Positions 28,160 to 35,922 of a stretch of 64,000 bases of DNA are shown here, piece after piece. A model generated the notes under the pieces. It was given only the letters and a program-made list of their open reading frames with translations, was not told the origin of the DNA and did not search any database. The position numbers were made by a program, and so were the translations under genes. Origin of the DNA: Chengkuizengella sediminis (lineage in GTDB: Bacteria; Bacillota; Bacilli; Paenibacillales; KCTC-33759); the NCBI RefSeq assembly GCF_010078385.1, contig NZ_SIJC01000012.1:35199-99198 (forward strand), given 5' to 3'. Numbering within the stretch: the stretch's first letter is position 1; each line of letters starts with the position of its first letter.

Positions 28160-29686
28160 TTATACTTCTTTGATTGCTTCGATCAATGATTCAATCGTAG
28201 CTTCATTGGCTACTTTTGTTATACTAAATCCGAATTCTTTCGCAGTTTGTGCTGTAATAGGACCCATACATACGATCTGTATACCCCTTAAATATTGCTT
28301 TGCATCATATCCATTTTTCTTAAGAATATCTACTAAATTACGAACCGTTGAAGAACTAGTAAAAGTTATAATATGAAGTCGATTTTTATCTATATACGTC
28401 AGTACCTCTTCAAGTCCGTGATCACAAATTACATTTTCATATACATCTACTTCCGTAACATTCAATCCAAGTTTGCTCAATTCTTGAGGTAAAAATTCAC
28501 GTGCAATATCTGCTCTTGGAAGCAAAACATGTTGTCCTTTCTCTAACTCTGGTAAAATTTCTTCTAACAATCCCTCTCCTTGGAATTGTTTTGGAATGGA
28601 TACTACAACAAGCCCACGTTCTTCAAGGGAGTTTGCTGTTTTTGGACCAATAGCAGCAATACGGGCATTTTGCATCGTACGAATATCAATGCGTAAATCT
28701 CTTAACCGTTTAAAGAAATATTCTACCCCGTTTACGCTAGTAAAAATGATCCAATGATATGAATCTAACCTTTGAAGGGCTTTATCTAATTCATTTAACG
28801 TTTGTTCATTCTCAGGTTGTTTTAATTCAATGACAGGGAATTCAACCGCTTCTCCTCCTAGGTCATCAATTTGATCAGCTAGTTCACTAGCTTGTGATCG
28901 TGCTCTAGTCACAAGTACTCTTTTTCCGAATAACGGTTTATTTTCAAACCACATTAGTTTCTCTCTCAGTTTTACAACCTCACCTACTAAAATAACGGCT
29001 GGTGGTTTAAACTTTTCTTTTTCTACTTGTTCAACAATGGTTTCTAAAGTGCCAATTAAAGTTTTTTGCTCTACTCTTGTGCCCCATCGAATTAGAGCAA
29101 CTGGAGTTTGTGGAGATTTACCGTGTTTAATTAATTGATCACGTATGTACCCAATCTTTGTAATTCCCATTAAGAAAAGAATCGTTTCTGTCGCTGTTGA
29201 TATTTTTTCCCAATTAATCGTTGAATCTATTTTTTCAGGTCTCTCATGACCTGTTACAACTGCAAAAGAGGAATTAAAATCACGGTGTGTTATTGGAATC
29301 CCTGCATAGGAAGGAGCAGCAATAGCAGAAGTAATACCTGGTACAATTTCAAATTCAATATTATGGTCAACCAGCAAAGATGCTTCCTCTCCTACACGAC
29401 CAAAAATATTGGGATCACCACCTTTTAAACGTGTTACAACCTTACCTTGCAAAGCTAAATCAACTAATAGTCTATTAATTGCCTCCTGATCCATCGTGTG
29501 CTGATTTGGTAATTTACCAGCGTATATTTTTTCTGTTCCAGGTTTTGCATAGGTAAGTAAACGTGGGCTGGCTAATCTATCGTACACAATAGCATCCGCT
29601 TTTTTGATGGATTCCAAACCCTTTACTGTAATTAATTTTGGATCCCCCGGTCCTGCACCAACTAAGTAAACTTTCCCCTTTGTCAA
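28160..29686 (-). CDS. Fused uroporphyrinogen-III C-methyltransferase / uroporphyrinogen-III synthase
   Basis: Two enzymes in one 508-residue chain. Residues 1 to about 245 are a CobA/SUMT methyltransferase: VYLVGAGPGDPKLITVKG at the N-terminus, VVTRLKGGDPNIFGRVGEE in the middle, and PSYAGIPITHRD. Residues about 255-505 are a HemD synthase: FGKRVLVTRARSQASELADQI, IIFTSVNGVEYFF, and IITFTSSSTVRNLV. HemD closes uroporphyrinogen III; CobA methylates it toward precorrin-2 and siroheme. The start is TTG at 29686, overlapping the hemC stop (TTGA) after GGGGAGAG. With the neighbouring Met8 protein this places the siroheme branch inside the heme operon. Confidence 0.94.
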   Translation of the reverse strand: MTKGKVYLVGAGPGDPKLITVKGLESIKKADAIVYDRLASPRLLTYAKPGTEKIYAGKLPNQHTMDQEAINRLLVDLALQGKVVTRLKGGDPNIFGRVGEEASLLVDHNIEFEIVPGITSAIAAPSYAGIPITHRDFNSSFAVVTGHERPEKIDSTINWEKISTATETILFLMGITKIGYIRDQLIKHGKSPQTPVALIRWGTRVEQKTLIGTLETIVEQVEKEKFKPPAVILVGEVVKLREKLMWFENKPLFGKRVLVTRARSQASELADQIDDLGGEAVEFPVIELKQPENEQTLNELDKALQRLDSYHWIIFTSVNGVEYFFKRLRDLRIDIRTMQNARIAAIGPKTANSLEERGLVVVSIPKQFQGEGLLEEILPELEKGQHVLLPRADIAREFLPQELSKLGLNVTEVDVYENVICDHGLEEVLTYIDKNRLHIITFTSSSTVRNLVDILKKNGYDAKQYLRGIQIVCMGPITAQTAKEFGFSITKVANEATIESLIEAIKEV

Positions 29687-30627
29687 TTCTCTCCCCTCAC
29701 TTCATCTAATATTCGATTTGCTCCCCGATCAATTAATATTTGTGCCAATTGGACACCTAACTTCTCTGGATCATTACCAATTATTTGATCTTTGATCACG
29801 GTTTCTCCATCTGGAGAACCAACCAAACCATTTAATTGTATGTCAGCAGTTTCCCCTTCATGCTGTAAAATACCGTGGGCAGCTACAGGAATTTGACAAC
29901 TTCCGTTTAAAGTAGCTAAAAAAGCTCTTTCTGCTCGAACAGTTTTCGCTGTTTTCTTATCATTGTAAAGGGATAAGAGTTTTATAATAAACTCATCATC
30001 GTCTCTACACTCTATTCCTAGTGCCCCTTGACCTACGGCAGGGATACAAAGCTCTGTTGGGATAAACTCGGTTATCTTATCCTGCCATCCCACTCTATTC
30101 AGACCAGCAGTCGCTAGTACGATCGCATCATATTCACCGTCGTTTAATTTATTAATTCTAGTTCCAATATTTCCTCTGATGAATTTAATTTCAAAATCAG
30201 GACGATAACTTTTTATTTGACTTGCACGTCTTAAACTACTCGTTCCTATCACTGCTCCTTTGGGGAGATTAGACAATGATATGTTCTCTCGAGATACGAT
30301 ACAATCTCTAACATCTTCTCGTTTTGGAACTGCACCAATCATTAAACCTTCTGGTAACTCTGAAGGCATGTCCTTCATACTATGTACTGCAATATCAATC
30401 TCTTCATCTAACATCGCTTGTTCGATTTCTTTCACAAAAAGCCCTTTTCCACCTACTTTGGAAAGAGTAACATCTAGAATTTTATCACCTTTAGTAACTA
30501 TTTTTTTAATTTCAAATTGAGCTTGAATATGATGCATTTGACATATTTCTTTTAACGCTTCAATCACATGATTGGTTTGTGTCAGTGCTAATTGACTTTG
30601 TCTTGTTCCTACAATGATTGTTCTCAT
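29683..30627 (-). CDS. hemC: Porphobilinogen deaminase (hydroxymethylbilane synthase)
   Basis: Links four porphobilinogen units into hydroxymethylbilane. It opens with IIVGTRQSQLALTQT, has the substrate-binding stretch FVKEIEQAMLDEEIDIAVHSMKDMP, and binds its dipyrromethane cofactor through the cysteine in NGSCQIPVAAHG (about residue 242). GTSSLRRASQI and IRGNIGTRINKL are also conserved. Its 314 residues are typical. The start lies two bases after the met8 stop and its end overlaps the cobA-hemD start by four bases, so it is tightly coupled in the operon. Confidence 0.97.
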   Translation of the reverse strand: MRTIIVGTRQSQLALTQTNHVIEALKEICQMHHIQAQFEIKKIVTKGDKILDVTLSKVGGKGLFVKEIEQAMLDEEIDIAVHSMKDMPSELPEGLMIGAVPKREDVRDCIVSRENISLSNLPKGAVIGTSSLRRASQIKSYRPDFEIKFIRGNIGTRINKLNDGEYDAIVLATAGLNRVGWQDKITEFIPTELCIPAVGQGALGIECRDDDEFIIKLLSLYNDKKTAKTVRAERAFLATLNGSCQIPVAAHGILQHEGETADIQLNGLVGSPDGETVIKDQIIGNDPEKLGVQLAQILIDRGANRILDEVRGEN

Positions 30628-30629
30628 GA

Positions 30630-31313
30630 TTATACTCCTTTATCCTTATCCTCTAAATAACGATCGATCCAATTTTCTTTATATATATAGTCAGGATCCT
30701 CTAAATTTTTATATAATTCCTTCTGAAAACTATGAAATTGCCCCTCACGTATGAAACGAAGTATATCTAGTTCCATGATACCCCTGGATATTGCTTGCCT
30801 TTGATGAGAGTCATTGATTTTTGTTTTTACAAATAAACGAAACTCACTTAAAAAATCGAGGTAAATTTCATATTCATTCCCATACTTATTTTCTAATTCT
30901 TTTTTGATCGATCTTGCAACAGAGGGACTAGCACCAGAAGTAGAAACCGCAATTTGTAATTTCCCTCTTTTAAAGCTAGCGGGAAAAATAAAATCACTAC
31001 AGTCTGGACAATCTACAATACTCACGAATATATTTTGTTTTTTCGCATCTTCATAAACCTGTAAATTAACTTGATTTTGGTCTGTTGCAGCAATCATCAA
31101 ATAGGGTGTTCCAACTTCAGATATATCATAGTTTTTTTTACATATTTGCAGTTTCCCTTCTCTTTGCCAATATTTGATCTGACTCGTTACTTTGGGACTA
31201 ATCACCAAAATACTAGCCATTGCTTCCATTAGTGAGTTGATTTTTCGCTCTGCTACTTTCCCCCCACCAACAACAATACATTTTTTATGTTTCACATTGA
31301 TCATAATTGGCAT
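30630..31313 (-). CDS. Precorrin-2 dehydrogenase / sirohydrochlorin ferrochelatase (Met8/CysG-N type)
   Basis: Oxidises precorrin-2 to sirohydrochlorin and may insert iron to make siroheme. The NAD-binding motif CIVVGGGKVAERKI is near the N-terminus. ISPKVTSQI, MIAATDQNQVN and the active-site region IVDCPDCSDFIFPASFKRGKLQIAVSTSGASPS follow the CysG N-terminal domain. I prefer the ATG at 31313 (MPIMINVKHKK), though GTG at 31325 is possible. In Bacillus subtilis this function (YlnF) is encoded with sulfate assimilation genes; here it lies between hemX and hemC, next to its partner methyltransferase. Confidence 0.9.
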   Translation of the reverse strand: MPIMINVKHKKCIVVGGGKVAERKINSLMEAMASILVISPKVTSQIKYWQREGKLQICKKNYDISEVGTPYLMIAATDQNQVNLQVYEDAKKQNIFVSIVDCPDCSDFIFPASFKRGKLQIAVSTSGASPSVARSIKKELENKYGNEYEIYLDFLSEFRLFVKTKINDSHQRQAISRGIMELDILRFIREGQFHSFQKELYKNLEDPDYIYKENWIDRYLEDKDKGV

Positions 31314-31331
31314 AACATCATACACAGGTCT

Positions 31332-32162
31332 TCACATCCAAATCCATATATGAAAATCAGATAAATAGTTTGAGATTATAAAATTAATTAATAACAATAC
31401 AAACGCGATTACATTCCAAAAAGCTAATATATTTCCTAAAGTATGCTTTTTTAACTTTTTAAATAAATAAAAGATATAAGCTACTAATACTAATAATGAA
31501 TTAATTACTTTTAAATCCACTAAATATGACAAATGATTGGTTAACACCATCCAAATCAAGCTTAATATAATAGATAATAACAATAATGGCAATCCAATAA
31601 TAACAGAATAAAACGCAAACTTATCGATTTTTTCGAGGCTTGGTAACTTCTTTAAATAATTAAACCATTTCTTTTTTTTCAACATATGAAAAAGCAAAAG
31701 ATACAAACATGACAAAATAAATGAAATTAAAAAAAAAGCATAACTGCTTATCGCGAGAGAAATATGAATAAATAACAACTCATCATGAATCTCCCAGCTA
31801 TGTAATGTTGGTATAGCTGAAGAATCACTAAAAAAACTTAATGCCATGATAGTAAAGGCGGTAACATTTACTGCAAATACGAATAAATCATGTTTCAATA
31901 TAAAGTTGAGCATCAATGATATGGTTACAACGATCCAAGAGAAAAAAAATAAAGTTTCAAACATCGTTAAAATTGGAAAATATGAATTGTCTATCATTCT
32001 TAATATAAAAAAATTGGATTGCAAAATCCAAACGATAATAAGCAACCCTGTCCCTATCCATTTCGCTCTCCGATTTTTATGAATGGTATCAGAGAATGAA
32101 AATAACAGGCTCAGGGTATACAAATAAATAATAATATCATATACAAAAGTTTTTGATTCCAT
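31332..32162 (-). CDS. hemX: HemX / CcsA-like cytochrome c assembly family membrane protein
   Basis: A 276-residue integral membrane protein with about eight hydrophobic segments. A conserved HISLAISSYAFFLISFILSCLYLLLF stretch (abbreviated here to its key residues H, Y and the membrane run) at about residues 130-160 matches the CcsA/CcmC family. It lies 25 bases after hemA, the invariant place of HemX in Bacillus, where HemX lowers HemA levels and so regulates heme synthesis. The name rests on both fold and position. Confidence 0.85.
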   Translation of the reverse strand: MESKTFVYDIIIYLYTLSLLFSFSDTIHKNRRAKWIGTGLLIIVWILQSNFFILRMIDNSYFPILTMFETLFFFSWIVVTISLMLNFILKHDLFVFAVNVTAFTIMALSFFSDSSAIPTLHSWEIHDELLFIHISLAISSYAFFLISFILSCLYLLLFHMLKKKKWFNYLKKLPSLEKIDKFAFYSVIIGLPLLLLSIILSLIWMVLTNHLSYLVDLKVINSLLVLVAYIFYLFKKLKKHTLGNILAFWNVIAFVLLLINFIISNYLSDFHIWIWM

Positions 32163-32187
32163 GGCAGCCTCCTAGATTCATTCTTGC

Positions 32188-33570
32188 CTAAGGTCGAGCT
32201 GCTAGTTTATGCTTGTGTAAAAGCAATAGTTTTGCTTTTTCTTCAGTTTGTTTTTTCTCTTCGAGATGATTTAGTCTTACGATTTCTTTGTTTTCTTCAA
32301 GTTTCTCCTCTAAGGCAAATAGATGAGAAAACAATTGAATTGCCGCATCTCCTTTGCGATCACCAGCCATCTCTTTAATACGTTGAATGGGATCGTGAAG
32401 AACCTGATTTGCAATGCTTTTAGATAACTTACGAATGATTTTGATCTCACGATCATCTAAATCAGGTAGTTTGTTCAATAAACTTTCCATCGTTTCTGCA
32501 TGAATATCTGCTGCCTTCTCTTGCAGGGCTTGAATAACCGGACCAAGACCTAACGTATTGTACCAATTTTCGAAGGCTACGATTTCTTGTGTAATCATTT
32601 TTTCAATTTTTTCTGCTTCTTGTTTTCTTTGTTCCACGTTATTTTGTACGATGCCTTCCAAATCATCAATATCATACAAAAACACATTAGGAATATCCAT
32701 GATATCAGGGTCTAAATCACGTGGAACAGCAATATCTATCATAAATAATGGACTTGATGTTTTTCGAGTTTTCATCAAGTTTTCAACTTGACCCTTAGTT
32801 AAAATTAATTCAGATGACCCTGTGGAACTAATAATAATATTTGTTTCAGAAATATATTTATGATAACCATCAAAAGAACAAGCGATTCCATTAAACTGCT
32901 CAGCTAGTTTTCTAGCTTTTGAAATGGTTCGATTTACAACAATTACTTTTTTTGCACCATTTGCATGAAGATGTTTAACTGTTAATTCACTCATTTTACC
33001 TGCTCCGATAATCATCACTGTTTTATTACGGAAATCACCGAAGATTTGTTTTCCTAATTCCACTGCTGCATAACTTACGGAGACAGCATTCTCACCAATT
33101 GTTGTTTCAGAATGAGCTCTTTTTGCCATCGTGATCCCTTGTTTAAATAAATGATTGAACAATGTTCCTGTAGTTTTCTCTGATTGTGCTAATAAAAACG
33201 CATCCTTCACTTGTCCCAATATTTGGGTTTCACCTATGATCATAGAGTCTAATCCACTCGTTACTTTGAACAAATGCTCTATAGCACCTTCGTCTTCGTA
33301 AACATATAAATGTTTAGCAAATTCTTCTCGAGAAACTCCGAACCAATTTTGCATAAAGCTTCTAATATAATGACCGCACAAATGTAAACGGTCTACTACA
33401 GCATAAATCTCTGTCCGATTGCAAGTTGCTACCATAACACATTCCAGTATGCTTTTTGTGTTTTTCAACATCCTTAAAGCAATGGGAGTCTGTTCCTCAG
33501 ATATTGCGAACTTTTCTCTGATATCTACTGGGGCTGTACGATAGTTTAATCCAACTACTACAATGTGCAT
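32188..33570 (-). CDS. hemA: Glutamyl-tRNA reductase
   Basis: First committed enzyme of heme synthesis by the C5 route; it reduces glutamyl-tRNA to glutamate-1-semialdehyde with NADPH. The catalytic cysteine is Cys50 in VMVATCNRTEIY. The NADPH site is VMIIGAGKMSEL (about residue 190), and the substrate domain has SGLDSMIIGETQILGQVK. The C-terminal helical dimerisation domain is complete. The start is ATG at 33570 (MHIVVVGLNYRT), the usual start of the family and preceded by AGGTGAG; the frame extends 20 codons further up without a fitting protein. It heads the run hemA-hemX-met8-hemC-cobA/hemD-hemB. Confidence 0.97.
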   Translation of the reverse strand: MHIVVVGLNYRTAPVDIREKFAISEEQTPIALRMLKNTKSILECVMVATCNRTEIYAVVDRLHLCGHYIRSFMQNWFGVSREEFAKHLYVYEDEGAIEHLFKVTSGLDSMIIGETQILGQVKDAFLLAQSEKTTGTLFNHLFKQGITMAKRAHSETTIGENAVSVSYAAVELGKQIFGDFRNKTVMIIGAGKMSELTVKHLHANGAKKVIVVNRTISKARKLAEQFNGIACSFDGYHKYISETNIIISSTGSSELILTKGQVENLMKTRKTSSPLFMIDIAVPRDLDPDIMDIPNVFLYDIDDLEGIVQNNVEQRKQEAEKIEKMITQEIVAFENWYNTLGLGPVIQALQEKAADIHAETMESLLNKLPDLDDREIKIIRKLSKSIANQVLHDPIQRIKEMAGDRKGDAAIQLFSHLFALEEKLEENKEIVRLNHLEEKKQTEEKAKLLLLHKHKLAARP

Positions 33571-33756
33571 GTGCTCACCTGCCTTCATTAAATAATTACA
33601 TAACTCCATTATTATAACATATTTAGACATCCTACATCTTAAAAAACATATGAAAAATTGAACAAATTAAAACAAATAAAAGTAAACTACTACAGTGTAG
33701 CCAAACCGATTAGCTTCTTCCATAAGGGCTTTTATTTTATTATGACCAATAACAGT

Positions 33757-34281
33757 TTACTCTAACAATATTTTTCTTAAATATCCTGATACTGCTTCAT
33801 CTAATTGCATCAACTTGTCATTTTGTGAAGAAATGATTTTTCCATCTTCTGAAAGTAAAGTCTCATATACTTCAACAATTTCAACGAAAGCTTTATTCAA
33901 CTCTTGAAAAACCGCAACCTCTTCTGGTTTCAATATACGATCCCCTCCAAGCTGCAAACGGATAATATATTGCATAATATCTAAAAAGCTATGTACGTTA
34001 GTTAACTTAGTATCACCATAAGCAAGAACTAAATGCTGATGAGAATAATCTGAAGTGTAAGCAAATTGTTTAAGTGCGTTTAACTGCTCAGTATTACTTG
34101 CATTCATCGAATCATAAATTAAGTTATTTAACAGTTCAATTTGAAATAATGAAACTTGATACAACAATATATTACTGTCTTTCTCACTTTTTTTTGCAAA
34201 ATACAAATCAACCAATTGATAAATCGGCCAAGCAACTATAAGTACAATAATAATAAATATCAACATCTGTCTATTCCGCAT
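33757..34281 (-). CDS. Unknown protein with one N-terminal membrane anchor
   Basis: A 174-residue protein with a single hydrophobic segment at about residues 6-25 (MLIFIIIVLIVAWPIYQLV). The remainder is a mostly helical, soluble domain rich in Leu and Gln, probably outside the cell. No catalytic motif or known family was recognised. The ATG follows GGGGGGAG. It runs in the same direction as hemA, with a 186-base gap and no clear terminator between them, so it may share the heme transcript or stand alone. Confidence 0.7.
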   Translation of the reverse strand: MRNRQMLIFIIIVLIVAWPIYQLVDLYFAKKSEKDSNILLYQVSLFQIELLNNLIYDSMNASNTEQLNALKQFAYTSDYSHQHLVLAYGDTKLTNVHSFLDIMQYIIRLQLGGDRILKPEEVAVFQELNKAFVEIVEVYETLLSEDGKIISSQNDKLMQLDEAVSGYLRKILLE

Positions 34282-34320
34282 ATAATTCTCCCCCCATTTT
34301 AAACAACCCTTCTAAAATAA

Positions 34321-34497
34321 AGGTTTAAAAAGTTTCGTTTCCAGCACCAAGAAGGTTGTATGAACCCGTAAGAAGGAAGCGCGGAGTGTAGATACTGCTA
34401 CATGAGCACTGGACTTCAAGGGTTTATACAAGATTCAAAGTTGAGTTTCTTCTATGAATTACTTCGTGATGGGAAGGGGACTTTTTAAACAACCTCT
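34321..34497. mobile_element. MITE-like repeat element with terminal inverted repeats
   Basis: The left end reads AGGTTTAAAAAGTTTCG and the right end, reverse-complemented, reads AGGTTGTTTAAAAAGTCCCC, giving imperfect inverted ends that share TTTAAAAAGT. Inside, TTGTATGAACCC pairs with GGGTTTATACAA around a further hairpin (GTAG/CTAC), so the whole element folds. It has no ORF. A 14-base piece of its right end, GGGACTTTTTAAAC, recurs at 61592-61605. This is the build of a non-coding repeat moved by another element. The assignment is inferred from one full copy. Confidence 0.45.
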
Positions 34498-34528
34498 ATA
34501 TTGATGTTTATGGGGGTTGGGTAAAACA

Positions 34529-34556
34529 AATAACCATGGATTCATCCATGGTTATT
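34529..34556. terminator. Terminator after speD
   Basis: AATAACCATGGA pairs perfectly with TCCATGGTTATT around a four-base loop; on the minus strand the sequence TGTTTTAC follows. It lies 30 bases beyond the speD stop. Confidence 0.8.
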
Positions 34557-34586
34557 ATTCATATCATTGCTTTATATATTTAATAC

Positions 34587-34991
34587 TTAACAAGTCGTAG
34601 CTTGTGCATTTTTTATGTTTGGAGTCTCTACACCTAATTCTCCCAGACCTCGAATAATCTTTTTAGAGTGTACCTGCTCAGGATTTAATTTAGAGACCAA
34701 ATAATTGATGGCTTTTTCAGGATCAACCGTTACTCCACAAGTATAACAATCTATTGCAGCAAATTGTTTTTCAGGATAGGTGTGAATGGAGATGTGACTT
34801 TCTGATAACATGACTAAGATTGTTACCCCTTGAGGATCAAATTTCTTTTCCTGTACAGATAATACAGTCGCACCACACTCTTCAGCCGCTTGTACCATAT
34901 GTTCTTTTAAAAATTCAACATTATTTAATAATTCTACTTCTACTCCCCAAGTATCTATAACAACGTGTCTTCCGAAAGTTGAGTATTCCAT
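34587..34991 (-). CDS. speD: S-adenosylmethionine decarboxylase proenzyme
   Basis: Makes decarboxylated SAM, the aminopropyl donor for spermidine. The prokaryotic class 1B proenzyme is 134 residues. It cleaves itself at LSE-SHISIHTYPE, where the serine (about residue 65) becomes the pyruvoyl cofactor. The proton-donor cysteine is in AIDCYTCG (about residue 82). The start follows AAGGAGG. No spermidine synthase gene is nearby. A folded leader and a good promoter lie upstream, so expression may be regulated at the RNA level. Confidence 0.96.
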   Translation of the reverse strand: MEYSTFGRHVVIDTWGVEVELLNNVEFLKEHMVQAAEECGATVLSVQEKKFDPQGVTILVMLSESHISIHTYPEKQFAAIDCYTCGVTVDPEKAINYLVSKLNPEQVHSKKIIRGLGELGVETPNIKNAQATTC

Positions 34992-35038
34992 CTTCCGGTC
35001 CTCCTTCCTAGGAATAAAATAATTTGAATTTCATCCGC

Positions 35039-35114
35039 TAGGACCTACGTCATTCACTTCCCGAGGGTAACATTATTACCATCGTTTCATTGTCTGAGTG
35101 AATCCTGGTTCCTA
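35039..35114 (-). promoter_or_regulatory. Structured RNA leader of speD (candidate regulatory element)
   Basis: Three nested pairings are visible: TAGGACC with GGTTCCTA (one bulge), ATTCACT with AGTGAAT, and GGTAA with TTACC around a five-base loop. The element is in the 5' untranslated part of speD, 48 bases before the start codon and about 20 bases after the predicted transcription start. There is no T-run terminator, so control of translation or stability would be more likely. I do not match it to a known riboswitch class. Confidence 0.5.
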
Positions 35115-35137
35115 TTTTGAGAATTTCAACGAATCTA

Positions 35138-35166
35138 AAAATAACATCTATTGGGCAGAATTGCAA
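35138..35166 (-). promoter_or_regulatory. Likely speD promoter
   Basis: Minus-strand TTGCAA (35161-35166) and TATTTT (35138-35143) are 17 bases apart. This places the transcript start near 35131, just ahead of the folded leader. Confidence 0.4.
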
Positions 35167-35217
35167 TACTTTTTTTCAATTTTTTTTAAAATGAAAAAAT
35201 TTAACAGAGGTTGCTCA

Positions 35218-35790
35218 CTATTTATGCTTATAACCACTCACAAATAGCTTTACTGCAAAATTAACTCTTTGCCCTAGATCTTCCATTGTAAAGTCATTTG
35301 TGAACAAAATATCCATTTTATAATTTTCGAGAATACCAATAAACGCTTTTGCATGTAATTTTGGTTCCAGTATTGATTCTATATCTAGTACATCTGAAAC
35401 TAAGTTTACATAATTTTCAATATGCTCAAACATTAATTGCATAAACTCTGGGTCACTATTTAACCCTTGAAAAAAAATCCTAGTATGATTTCTCATACTA
35501 TAAAAATAAGTTAGATGATGTTTGGCAATAATGGTTAACTCATTTTCAAAAGAATCTGTTTTATTTAACTCGTCTGTTAACTCGTCAAGAAATAGACTAA
35601 AATTTCTTCTCGTTATTTCCTTAAACAGTTCTTCTTTACTTGAGAAATATAAATAAACGGTACCTTTGGCTATACCTGCATGTTCAGCAATTTCAGATAT
35701 CTTGGTTTCGTAAAAACCTTTCGTTGAGAATAAATAAAATGCTGAATCTAAAATCATATATCTTTTCTGTTCTGAAGGGTATGCTGTCAT
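35218..35790 (-). CDS. TetR/AcrR-family transcriptional regulator
   Basis: A 190-residue repressor. The N-terminal helix-turn-helix is ILDSAFYLFSTKGFYETKISEIAEHAGIAKGTVYLYFSSKEELF (key run: TKISEIAEHAGIAKGTVYLY). The remainder is the helical ligand-binding and dimer domain. I start it at the ATG at 35790, seven bases after AAGGTGA; the frame continues six codons upstream. It lies just downstream of the RND transporter genes in the same direction, across a terminator, and very likely represses that transporter through the large palindrome at 38951-39000. Confidence 0.9.
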   Translation of the reverse strand: MTAYPSEQKRYMILDSAFYLFSTKGFYETKISEIAEHAGIAKGTVYLYFSSKEELFKEITRRNFSLFLDELTDELNKTDSFENELTIIAKHHLTYFYSMRNHTRIFFQGLNSDPEFMQLMFEHIENYVNLVSDVLDIESILEPKLHAKAFIGILENYKMDILFTNDFTMEDLGQRVNFAVKLFVSGYKHK

Positions 35791-35847
35791 AAAATCACCT
35801 TGTATCATAATAAAAAACTAACACTTTAAAAACAAGAAATTAAAATG

Positions 35848-35881
35848 AAAAGGATTGACTCACTCTGCCAATCCTTTTTTT
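35848..35881 (-). terminator. Terminator between the RND transporter and tetR genes
   Basis: AAAGGATTG pairs with CAATCCTTT around an 11-base loop, with A/T-runs on both sides. Confidence 0.75.
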
Positions 35882-35922
35882 AATATAACATATTCATAGA
35901 GATAAAAGATATTTTTAAATTT

